Positions 8,916 through 15,722 of a stretch of DNA of 64,000 nt are shown here, in pieces (position 1 is the first letter of the stretch; every line of letters starts with the position of its first letter). The translations under genes and the position numbers were made by a program. The notes beneath the pieces are model-generated. The model searched no databases. It saw only the letters and a program-made list of their open reading frames with translations, and was not told the DNA's origin. Origin of the DNA: Alkaliphilus oremlandii OhILAs (GTDB lineage: Bacteria > Bacillota > Clostridia > Peptostreptococcales > Natronincolaceae); the NCBI RefSeq assembly GCF_000018325.1, contig NC_009922.1, positions 1,488,001 to 1,552,000 of the forward strand. The letters are read 5' to 3'.

Positions 8916-10022
8916 GTGTTGGAATTCGATATGAATATGGAACCGTTTGCTAACATAAAGGTAATTGGTGTGGGCGGCGGAGGAAATAATGCTGTAAATC
9001 GTATGATTGATTCAGGCTTAAAGGGTGTAGAATTTATTTCTGTAAACACAGATAAGCAGGCATTGTTCACTTCTAAAGCAGAACATAAATTGCAAATCGG
9101 TGAGAAACTTACGAGAGGTTTAGGTGCGGGAGCAAATCCTGAAATTGGAAAGAAGGCTGCTGAAGAAAGCAGAGAAGATATTGCTCAGCTACTTCAAGGG
9201 GCAGATATGGTATTCATCACCTCCGGAATGGGTGGTGGAACTGGTACAGGTGCTGCACCCATCGTTGCAGAAATCGCTAAAGATTTGGGCATACTTACAG
9301 TCGGTGTTGTGACAAAGCCATTTACCTTTGAGGGAAAGAGAAGAATGATGCACGCAGAGCACGGTGTAATGGAGTTAAAGGGTAGAGTAGATACCTTGGT
9401 AACCATTCCAAATGATCGACTGCTTCAAGTGATAGAAAAAAGAACGACAATGCTAGAAGCCTTCAAAATAGCAGATGATGTATTGATGCAAGGGGTACAA
9501 GGTATTTCTGACTTAATCGCTGTTCCTGGACTCGTGAATTTGGACTTTGCTGACGTAAAAACAATTATGTCCGAGCAAGGTTTAGCGCATATGGGTATCG
9601 GTAGGGCAAGTGGAGAAAACCGAGCGGCAGAAGCTGCAAGACAAGCAATCCAGAGTCCACTATTAGAGACCTCAATTGCAGGTGCAAAAGGCGTACTGCT
9701 CAATATTACAGGAGGATCTAACCTAGGATTACTTGAAGTTAATGAAGCAGCAGAATTAGTTGCACAAGCTGCGGATCAAGATGCAAACATTATTTTTGGT
9801 GCTGTAATCAATGAGGATTTAAAAGATGAAATTAGAATTACAGTTATTGCTACAGGCTTCGATAATGACATCATAAAAAAGATTGATGTGAAGGAGAAAA
9901 CCATTATCAAAAAACCAGAGGTAGCGGAAGTAGCAGTTACAGAGGAAGAAGATACCAAAACAATGAAATCTGAAAGAAATGAGGACCTAGATATTCCGAT
10001 TTTCCTTAGAAGAAGAAAATAG
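8916..10022 (+). CDS. ftsZ: FtsZ, tubulin-like division GTPase
   Basis: Polymerises on GTP into the Z ring at mid-cell. The 368-aa product has the tubulin signature GGGTGTGAAPIVA at about residues 105-117, the N-terminal GVGGGGNNAVNRM loop, the NLDFADVKTIM synergy-loop region, an acidic variable linker, and a C-terminal peptide DLDIPIFLRRRK of the type that binds FtsA or SepF. It starts at GTG 8916 after TAAGGGGGT. The gene is monocistronic: its own promoter lies upstream and a strong terminator follows. Confidence 0.97.
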   Translation: MLEFDMNMEPFANIKVIGVGGGGNNAVNRMIDSGLKGVEFISVNTDKQALFTSKAEHKLQIGEKLTRGLGAGANPEIGKKAAEESREDIAQLLQGADMVFITSGMGGGTGTGAAPIVAEIAKDLGILTVGVVTKPFTFEGKRRMMHAEHGVMELKGRVDTLVTIPNDRLLQVIEKRTTMLEAFKIADDVLMQGVQGISDLIAVPGLVNLDFADVKTIMSEQGLAHMGIGRASGENRAAEAARQAIQSPLLETSIAGAKGVLLNITGGSNLGLLEVNEAAELVAQAADQDANIIFGAVINEDLKDEIRITVIATGFDNDIIKKIDVKEKTIIKKPEVAEVAVTEEEDTKTMKSERNEDLDIPIFLRRRK

Positions 10023-10101
10023 CATTGTGGCAATTCTCGCTTTCAGCTTTAATAAGATGATATTTATTGGAATGAATTAAATTAAAGAAGTAAATAGAAA
10101 G

Positions 10102-10145
10102 AAAAAGAAGTTATCTTATAATTTATAGGATAACTTCTTTTTTTT
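10102..10145 (+). terminator. Rho-independent terminator after ftsZ
   Basis: AAAAAGAAGTTATC (10102-10115) pairs with GATAACTTCTTTTT (10129-10142), with further pairing in the AT-rich inner part, and runs into a T-tract to 10145. It ends the ftsZ transcript 80 bases after the stop. Confidence 0.85.
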
Positions 10146-10191
10146 CACTTATAGAACACTTTCCAACCTTAAGGTTCATATAAAGTATTTT

Positions 10192-10238
10192 TTCGACTAC
10201 AGTTAATGACAAAAAAATAAGATACAATCCTATATAAT
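10192..10238 (+). promoter_or_regulatory. Candidate Spo0A-controlled SigA promoter of spoIIGA-sigE
   Basis: A perfect TATAAT lies at 10233-10238. The only -35-like hexamer, ATGACA (10206-10211), is 21 bases upstream instead of 17. B. subtilis spoIIG has a similarly wide spacing that makes it depend on Spo0A. Two imperfect 0A boxes are present: TTCGACT (10192-10198, one mismatch on the reverse strand) and TGACAAA (10207-10213, one mismatch), the second overlapping the -35. The position fits; binding is inferred. Confidence 0.5.
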
Positions 10239-10301
10239 ATACATAAAGAGAAAAAAATTGAATACTTCTATATTAAATCAATTATGTTTAGAGGTGAATG
10301 A

Positions 10302-11192
10302 ATGATTGTATATGCAGAATATGTATTTTTAGAAAATTTTATTATGAATTATATCATACTATCTCTCACTGGGAAGTTTGCTAAATACCATAATAAACAG
10401 ATCAAGTTGATTTTAGGTGCCGCATTTGGTGCTCTCTATGCATTCGTTATATTTTTTCCATCCCTGCACTTTTTATTTTCAGTATTGATGAAGCTAGCTT
10501 GTTCCATGATCATCATCATCGTTGCATTTACACCGTATAAATTTAAGGATTTTTTTAGATTAATCGGTATATTTTATTTAATCACCTTAATCTTTGGAGG
10601 CGCGGGATTTGCATTGTTTTATTTTACTAGTTTTAATGGGATTGTCAGTAACGGAATATTTTACACATCAAGTATTACGGTGAAAAATATATTTATTTCC
10701 TGTGGCGTAGGATATATATTGATTAAATTTTGCTGGGAATACATACAAAGACAATCTTCTAAGGAAAAAATCGTAATGGATATCTGTATTGACATCAATA
10801 AAGAAAAAATAATTCTAAAGGGATTGGTGGATACGGGAAACTCCTTAACGGATCCCATTAGCAAGTATCCAGTGATCATTGTGGAGTACAATAAAATAGA
10901 GGAAATTTTCCCGAAGGAAGTCAAAGAAATTTTTACAAACAATCATTTATTTAGTATGGATAAAATTTTTGAAAACATCAATGAAAATCACTGGATAACC
11001 AGACTTAGAATCATTCCATACCAAGCTTTGGGTACGGAAAATGGCATGTTGATTGGATTTAAACCAGATAATGTCCTCATCTATAATGAACAATATCATA
11101 AAGATATTCAGGATATTATCGTGGCAATTTACAATAAAAAGCTTTCAAAATATGGAGATTATGCAGCTTTATTGCATCCAGATATTATTTAA
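10302..11192 (+). CDS. spoIIGA: SpoIIGA, pro-SigE processing aspartic peptidase
   Basis: Membrane protease that removes the pro-sequence of SigE after forespore signalling. The 296-aa product has five hydrophobic segments in the first 150 residues and a cytoplasmic half with the catalytic motif LKGLVDTGNSLTDP at about residues 174-187, where DTG holds the active aspartate. sigE follows 46 bases later, the classic spoIIG arrangement. The ATG is preceded by AGAGGTGA. Confidence 0.93.
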   Translation: MIVYAEYVFLENFIMNYIILSLTGKFAKYHNKQIKLILGAAFGALYAFVIFFPSLHFLFSVLMKLACSMIIIIVAFTPYKFKDFFRLIGIFYLITLIFGGAGFALFYFTSFNGIVSNGIFYTSSITVKNIFISCGVGYILIKFCWEYIQRQSSKEKIVMDICIDINKEKIILKGLVDTGNSLTDPISKYPVIIVEYNKIEEIFPKEVKEIFTNNHLFSMDKIFENINENHWITRLRIIPYQALGTENGMLIGFKPDNVLIYNEQYHKDIQDIIVAIYNKKLSKYGDYAALLHPDII

Positions 11193-11238
11193 GCAAATAT
11201 CTTAAGGTGAATACAAAATTGAAACGGGGGTAACTTAA

Positions 11239-11973
11239 GTGAAAAGAATTGTAGTAAAGTTTAGATTGTTATGTCGGTACTATTGGGTTAAAATTTTAAA
11301 GAAGTTGAAGCGATACCATGCAGAAAGCATTTATTATATAGGAGGCAGCGAGGCTTTGCCACCGCCTTTAAGTAATGATGAGGAAAATCTTTTAATATCA
11401 AAGCTGAAAAGTGATGAAAGTACAGTTCGAACGATTTTAATAGAGAGAAATTTAAGATTGGTCGTTTATATTGCTAGAAAATTTGAAAATACAGGAATTG
11501 GAATCGAAGACCTCATATCCATTGGGACCATCGGTTTAATAAAAGCAGTAAATACCTTTAATCCAGAAAAGAATATCAAACTGGCCACCTATGCATCCCG
11601 ATGTATTGAAAATGAAATCTTAATGTATTTAAGAAGAAATAGCAAAGTAAAGATGGAGGTTTCATTTGATGAACCGTTGAATATCGATTGGGACGGAAAC
11701 GAACTGTTACTTTCGGATATACTGGGAACAGAGAATGATGTCATCCATAAATTTTTAGAAGAAGAAGTGGACAGAGATTTATTAAAAATAGCCCTAGAGA
11801 AATTAAGTAAGAGAGAAAAGAAAATCATGGAATTAAGGTTTGGTCTCAATACTGGACAAGAAAAAACACAGAAGGAAGTTGCAGATATTTTAGGGATTTC
11901 TCAATCCTATATCTCAAGGTTAGAAAAGCGAATCATTACAAGATTACAAAAAGAAATCAACAGATTGGTATAA
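11239..11973 (+). CDS. sigE: Sporulation sigma factor SigE (pro-form)
   Basis: Early mother-cell sigma factor. The 244-aa protein starts with a basic and aromatic pro-sequence (about residues 1-30) before the conserved YYIGGSEALPPPLS, the region where SpoIIGA cleaves the B. subtilis homolog. Region 2 (IERNLRLVVYIARKFENTG, and SIGTIGLIKAVNTFNP) and region 4 (LGISQSYISRLEKR) are nearly identical to Bacillus SigE as I recall it. The start is GTG 11239 after GGGGGTAAC. It should be made with spoIIGA under Spo0A control. Confidence 0.96.
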   Translation: MKRIVVKFRLLCRYYWVKILKKLKRYHAESIYYIGGSEALPPPLSNDEENLLISKLKSDESTVRTILIERNLRLVVYIARKFENTGIGIEDLISIGTIGLIKAVNTFNPEKNIKLATYASRCIENEILMYLRRNSKVKMEVSFDEPLNIDWDGNELLLSDILGTENDVIHKFLEEEVDRDLLKIALEKLSKREKKIMELRFGLNTGQEKTQKEVADILGISQSYISRLEKRIITRLQKEINRLV

Positions 11974-11982
11974 AAAAAACTT

Positions 11983-12079
11983 CTATAGAAACTCTATAGG
12001 GAAGCTTTTCTTGAAACGCATTTGCAGTAAGGTTCTTTTTTGAAATCTATTATAAGTAGAACTTTCCTATTTGTTATAA
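11983..12079 (+). repeat. Dispersed intergenic repeat A, copy 1 (after sigE)
   Basis: A 97-base segment from CTATAGAA to GTTATAA can be aligned by eye end to end with 26512-26604, with small gaps and roughly 70 percent identity in the best part. Both copies begin within about 10 bases of a stop codon of a sporulation gene (sigE here, spoIVA there), after TAA plus an A-run. The first 40 bases can fold (CTATAG arms), so part may act as a terminator. I do not recognise a family. Confidence 0.5.
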
Positions 12080-12097
12080 AATAGCTACCATAAAAAA

Positions 12098-12127
12098 GTA
12101 TAATTTCAGCCAAAGAGTCAATAATCT
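12098..12127 (+). promoter_or_regulatory. Possible SigF/SigG-type promoter before sigG
   Basis: GTATA at 12098-12102 matches the -35 of forespore promoters, followed after about 16 bases by CAATAATCTA, a partial fit to SigG or SigF -10 patterns. B. subtilis sigG is read by SigF and by SigG itself, so the place is right, but spacing and the -10 are not ideal. Confidence 0.3.
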
Positions 12128-12169
12128 AAATACTAAAGGGGTAATTCATAGTGAAAGGGCTGAAAAACA

Positions 12170-12943
12170 ATGCATATTAATAAAGTTGAAATCTGCGGAG
12201 TAAATACATCAGAATTACCAGTGTTGAAAAATAGTCAAATGCGAGTTCTATTCGATAGAATTCACAAAGGGGATAATAGCGCTAGAGAAGAATTTATACA
12301 AGGAAACTTGAGATTGGTATTGAGCGTGATTCAAAGATTCAACAATCGCGGGGAACATGTGGATGACCTATTTCAAGTGGGATGTATTGGTCTTATAAAG
12401 GCTATTGATAATTTTGATCTCAGTCACAATGTGCGTTTTTCAACTTATGCTGTTCCAATGATCATTGGGGAAATCAGAAGGTATTTAAGGGACAATAATT
12501 CAATTAGAGTCAGCAGATCTCTAAGAGATACAGCCTATAAAGCCCTTCAGGTAAGAGAACAGCTGATCAATAAAAACTCTAAAGAGCCAACGATTGCTCA
12601 AATTGCTGAAGAGTTAAATCTTCCAAGGGAAGATGTTGTATTTGCTCTAGATGCAATACAAGATCCCGTCTCCCTGTTCGAGCCGATCTATCAGGATAGT
12701 GGCGATGCTATCTTCGTTATGGATCAAGTCTGTGACGAAAAAAGTGAAGATGAATGCTGGATTGATGGTATTGCCTTGAGAGAGGCTATGAGAAAGCTAA
12801 ATTCTCGAGAAAAACATATCCTTTCATTGCGATTTTTTGAAGGAAGAACGCAGATGGAGGTTGCAGATGAAATCGGCATATCTCAAGCGCAGGTCTCTAG
12901 GCTAGAAAAAACAGCATTAAAACATATGCGAAAGTATATTTAA
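12170..12943 (+). CDS. sigG: Sporulation sigma factor SigG
   Basis: Late forespore sigma factor. The 257-aa protein starts MHINKVEICGVNTSELPVLKN, close to Bacillus SigG, which supports ATG 12170; its ribosome site would be GAAAGGG at 12153-12159. Region 2 (LVLSVIQRFNNRGE, DDLFQVGCIGLIKAIDNFDLS, FSTYAVPMIIGEIRRYLRDNN), region 3, and region 4 (IGISQAQVSRLEKTALKHM) are complete. It lies directly after sigE as in Bacillus, and a short repeat and probable separate promoter lie between them. Confidence 0.96.
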   Translation: MHINKVEICGVNTSELPVLKNSQMRVLFDRIHKGDNSAREEFIQGNLRLVLSVIQRFNNRGEHVDDLFQVGCIGLIKAIDNFDLSHNVRFSTYAVPMIIGEIRRYLRDNNSIRVSRSLRDTAYKALQVREQLINKNSKEPTIAQIAEELNLPREDVVFALDAIQDPVSLFEPIYQDSGDAIFVMDQVCDEKSEDECWIDGIALREAMRKLNSREKHILSLRFFEGRTQMEVADEIGISQAQVSRLEKTALKHMRKYI

Positions 12944-12965
12944 TCCCTCTGAAAGAGGGATTTTT
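12943..12965 (+). terminator. Rho-independent terminator after sigG
   Basis: ATCCCTCT, loop GAA, AGAGGGAT, then a run of T. The left arm uses the last base of the sigG stop codon. Confidence 0.85.
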
Positions 12966-12973
12966 AACTTTAA

Positions 12974-13010
12974 GCACTTGAAACTTTACGCAGTGTTTAA
13001 AGTTGAGTGC
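12974..13010 (+). repeat. Dispersed covarying hairpin repeat, copy 1
   Basis: Two-part hairpin: GCACT (12974-12978) pairs with AGTGC (13006-13010), and AACTTTA (12982-12988) pairs with TAAAGTT (12998-13004). A second copy at 61364-61401 keeps GCACTTGAAACT and AGTTGAG, and replaces an inner T-A pair by C-G. It starts 9 bases after the sigG terminator T-run. Not a family I recognise. Confidence 0.6.
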
Positions 13011-13201
13011 GCCATAAAGCTTGTGAGTCTAAATGAACAAATTTTATTTTATACATGAAACCATAACGAGTTGTATTTTTTCTAATAACAGCACCGATCT
13101 ATCTAGATATAAAAAATTAACACCTAAAAGGCATAATTTAAGGAGAACATATATAAATATAAATAAACAAGTTATATAAAATGTACTTAGGAGGGGGACC
13201 A

Positions 13202-13525
13202 TTGATAAAAGCATCGGATTTAACAGAAAAAGAGGTTGTAAATATAACAGATGGTAGAAGAATTGGATTGATTACTGATTTAGAGGTAGATTTACATAAG
13301 GGACGAATTAATGCCGTCATAATTCCTGATGGGGGTAGAATGGGAGGGATATTCAGTAAAGAGCTAGAATATGAGATTAAATGGAGCCAAATAAAGAAAA
13401 TTGGGGAAGATGTGATTCTAGTGGAGATAAGAGACACAGTAGAACCTGCTGTTTATTCCAATAGAGAGGAAGAAGTAAGTTATACACCGAAGGAAAAACC
13501 TAAAATTTCCTCTGATACGATTTAA
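13202..13525 (+). CDS. YlmC/YmxH family PRC-barrel sporulation protein
   Basis: A 107-aa small protein with one PRC-barrel fold. The core reads LTEKEVVNITDGRRIGLI and the second half has WSQIKKIGEDVILVE, as in the YlmC/YmxH family, whose members are linked to sporulation but have no known biochemical function. I chose TTG 13202: the only ribosome site (AGGAGGGGG, 13189-13197) lies just upstream, while the earlier ATG 13181 would translate that site into a Gly run. It follows sigG in many Clostridia. Confidence 0.85.
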   Translation: MIKASDLTEKEVVNITDGRRIGLITDLEVDLHKGRINAVIIPDGGRMGGIFSKELEYEIKWSQIKKIGEDVILVEIRDTVEPAVYSNREEEVSYTPKEKPKISSDTI

Positions 13526-13560
13526 CATGAATTTAACATGGAAAAAAGTTTCAAAAAAAT

Positions 13561-13589
13561 TAGACATCTAAATTAGAGTATATTATAAT
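13561..13589 (+). promoter_or_regulatory. SigA-type promoter of nrdR
   Basis: TAGACA (13561-13566), 17-base spacer, TATAAT (13584-13589). It lies about 68 bases before the NrdR start. No clear NrdR box pair was seen around it. Confidence 0.65.
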
Positions 13590-13656
13590 ATAGATAGATT
13601 TGTAGAAAATTTATTCAATAAATTATAATATGTGGCATGTGGAGGGAGGAATTGCC

Positions 13657-14121
13657 ATGAATTGCCCCTTTTGTTCTCACAATGATTCCAAAGTAATCGA
13701 CTCTAGACCAACGGATGAAGGACAAGCTATACGTAGAAGAAGAGAATGTATTTCATGCTCTAAACGATTTACTACTTACGAAAAAATTGATGAGATACCA
13801 TTGATTGTGGTTAAAAAAAATGGAAATAGAGAACCTTATAATCGAAATAAGATTCTAAATGGTGTGATTCGGTCCTGTGAAAAAAGACCTGTATCCATGA
13901 AAGATATTGAAAACTTGGTAGATGGTATAGAGAAACAGATTCATAACACAATGGAGCGAGAAATCACGACAGAGTTGATTGGAAATTTAGTAATTGATAA
14001 GATTAAAGATTTAGATGGCGTTGCTTACGTAAGGTTTGCTTCTGTATATAGAGAATTCAAAGACATTAATACTTTTATGGATGAGGTAAAGAAGATTTTA
14101 AGTGAAAAACCTAGTTTATAA
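13657..14121 (+). CDS. nrdR: NrdR, repressor of ribonucleotide reductase genes
   Basis: ATP/dATP-sensing repressor of nrd operons. The 154-aa product has an N-terminal zinc ribbon (CPFCSHNDSKVIDSR, then CISCSKRFTTYE) and a following ATP-cone domain (LIVVKKNGNREPYNRNKI onward). ATG 13657 is preceded by GGAGGGAGG; an earlier in-frame ATG at 13630 has no ribosome site and adds non-family residues. It stands alone between a good promoter and a terminator. No nrd genes are in the window. Confidence 0.96.
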   Translation: MNCPFCSHNDSKVIDSRPTDEGQAIRRRRECISCSKRFTTYEKIDEIPLIVVKKNGNREPYNRNKILNGVIRSCEKRPVSMKDIENLVDGIEKQIHNTMEREITTELIGNLVIDKIKDLDGVAYVRFASVYREFKDINTFMDEVKKILSEKPSL

Positions 14122-14122
14122 T

Positions 14123-14150
14123 AAAGAGCAGGTATGGAACTTGCTCTTTT
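14123..14150 (+). terminator. Terminator after nrdR
   Basis: AAGAGCAGGT pairs with ACTTGCTCTT (one G-T), then TT and CT. It begins 2 bases after the nrdR stop. Confidence 0.75.
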
Positions 14151-14172
14151 CTAATATTCAGGAGGTAAGAGT

Positions 14173-14985
14173 ATGACGTATACCATAGAAAATAGTGGTC
14201 AGATTCAATTCATAACCTTTGACGCCTTAGAGAATATCCCTTTTATTCGTCATGGATTTAGTACGCGGATTGGCGGTGTTAGCCAAGGTGTCTACAATTC
14301 TTTAAATCTCGGTGTAAAGACGGGAGACAGTATAGAAGATGTGGAACAAAATATTCAGATGTTTACAGCAGCTGTTGGACTAAACTATGAAAATTTAGTA
14401 GTGTCAGACCAAGTCCATGGCGATATCATAAAAATAGTCCTTGAAGAAGATAAAGGAAAGGGATTCTTTAAAGAAAGAGACTACCATGGTGTGGATGGTT
14501 TAATCACCAATATTCCGGGTATTCCTTTATTGACGATATTTGCAGACTGCGTACCCATATACTTTGTAGACATTGCAAAAAAAGTAGTTGGTCTTAGTCA
14601 TGCTGGCTGGAAGGGAACGAGGTTAAAGATCGGCAAAAAAACAGTGGAGATGATGGTATGCCATTATGGCTCAGATCCAAAGGATATTGTCGCCCTAATC
14701 GGCCCATCGATTAAAAAGTGTTGCTACGAAGTAGATCAATTTGTTATCAATGAGTTTGAAAGCTCATTTGGGAGTGTGTCTTCCTTTACAACGCCAAAAA
14801 AAGATGGAAAATATATGCTAGATTTATGGACTGCAAACAAAATCGTTCTTTTAGAAGCCGGTTTACGAGATGAGAATATAAGGAACTCAAATTTATGTAC
14901 AAGCTGTCATTCGGACTTATTCTATTCCTATAGGAAAGAAAATGGAGTGACCGGAAGAATGGGCGCGATCATCCAATTAATATAA
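14173..14985 (+). CDS. pgeF: PgeF/YlmD family (multicopper-oxidase-like, purine nucleoside phosphorylase-type)
   Basis: Member of the YfiH/LACC1 family, formerly called polyphenol oxidase. Some members are reported to act on purine nucleosides, and E. coli PgeF corrects misincorporated serine in peptidoglycan precursors. The 270-aa product has HGFSTRIGGVS, the VSDQVHG stretch, the TIFADCVPIYF motif, LSHAGWKGT, and IGPSIKKCCYEV with the zinc-site His and Cys residues. It is conserved near nrdR and the divIVA/sepF cluster in Firmicutes. AGGAGG precedes the ATG. Confidence 0.9.
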   Translation: MTYTIENSGQIQFITFDALENIPFIRHGFSTRIGGVSQGVYNSLNLGVKTGDSIEDVEQNIQMFTAAVGLNYENLVVSDQVHGDIIKIVLEEDKGKGFFKERDYHGVDGLITNIPGIPLLTIFADCVPIYFVDIAKKVVGLSHAGWKGTRLKIGKKTVEMMVCHYGSDPKDIVALIGPSIKKCCYEVDQFVINEFESSFGSVSSFTTPKKDGKYMLDLWTANKIVLLEAGLRDENIRNSNLCTSCHSDLFYSYRKENGVTGRMGAIIQLI

Positions 14986-14999
14986 GGTGAGGTGTTATA

Positions 15000-15713
15000 A
15001 TGAATCCAAAACAAAATAAAACAATACTGGTTGTTGATGATGAAGAGCATATTCTAGAGTTAATAAGATTTAATCTAGAAAAAGAGGGGTATGATGTTCT
15101 CTTATGTGAAAATGGTGATGAATGTATTCCTATGATACAGAATAATAAGGTGGATTTAGTAGTTTTAGATTTGATGCTACCTGGTATGGATGGCATTCAA
15201 ATCTGTAAAAAACTCAATCGAATGGATGAATACGAAAACCTACCAATTATTATGCTAACTGCTAAAAGTGAGGAAACTGATAGAGTTTTAGGGCTGGAGC
15301 TGGGTGCAGACGATTATATAACGAAACCCTTCAGTGTTAGAGAGTTGATTGCTAGAATAAGAGCTGTATTAAGAAGAAGTGAAAGCAAGCAAGATAGTAG
15401 TAGATATGAGAATAAAGAAAAGAGCATTGTGGTAAAGGATTTAATCATTGATGTTGAAGAGCATACGGTATCCATTGATGGTGTTTATGTGGAACTGACC
15501 CTGAAAGAATTTGAATTATTAAAAATGTTATCGGAAAACAGAGGAAAGGTATTGTCTAGAAACTTATTATTGGATGAAATCTGGGGATATGAGTACTTTG
15601 GTGAAACAAGAACGGTAGACGTTCATATTCGCCATCTCCGTAGAAAGATCGGGGATGATAAGTCCAATGAATATATTGAGACCATCAGAGGGATCGGATA
15701 TAAGATGAAGTAG
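15000..15713 (+). CDS. PhoP/PhoB-type response regulator
   Basis: Two-component transcription factor of the OmpR/PhoB class, 237 aa. The receiver domain has the acidic pocket DDEE near residue 13, the phospho-acceptor Asp in VVLDLMLPGMDG at about residue 58, and KPFSVRELIARIRAV. The C-terminal winged helix includes LTLKEFELLKML and VDVHIRHLRRKIG. It is followed at once by its kinase gene. The target is not shown by the neighbours: no pst or alkaline phosphatase gene is near, so the PhoP name rests on family resemblance only. Confidence 0.9.
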   Translation: MNPKQNKTILVVDDEEHILELIRFNLEKEGYDVLLCENGDECIPMIQNNKVDLVVLDLMLPGMDGIQICKKLNRMDEYENLPIIMLTAKSEETDRVLGLELGADDYITKPFSVRELIARIRAVLRRSESKQDSSRYENKEKSIVVKDLIIDVEEHTVSIDGVYVELTLKEFELLKMLSENRGKVLSRNLLLDEIWGYEYFGETRTVDVHIRHLRRKIGDDKSNEYIETIRGIGYKMK

Positions 15714-15722
15714 GTGAAGGTT

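Noticed and set aside
12151..12180. GTG-started nine-codon leader ORF overlapping the sigG start
   Set aside because: Its GTG is part of the GAAAGGG ribosome site of sigG, and such short frames are common by chance. No codon pattern suggests attenuation.
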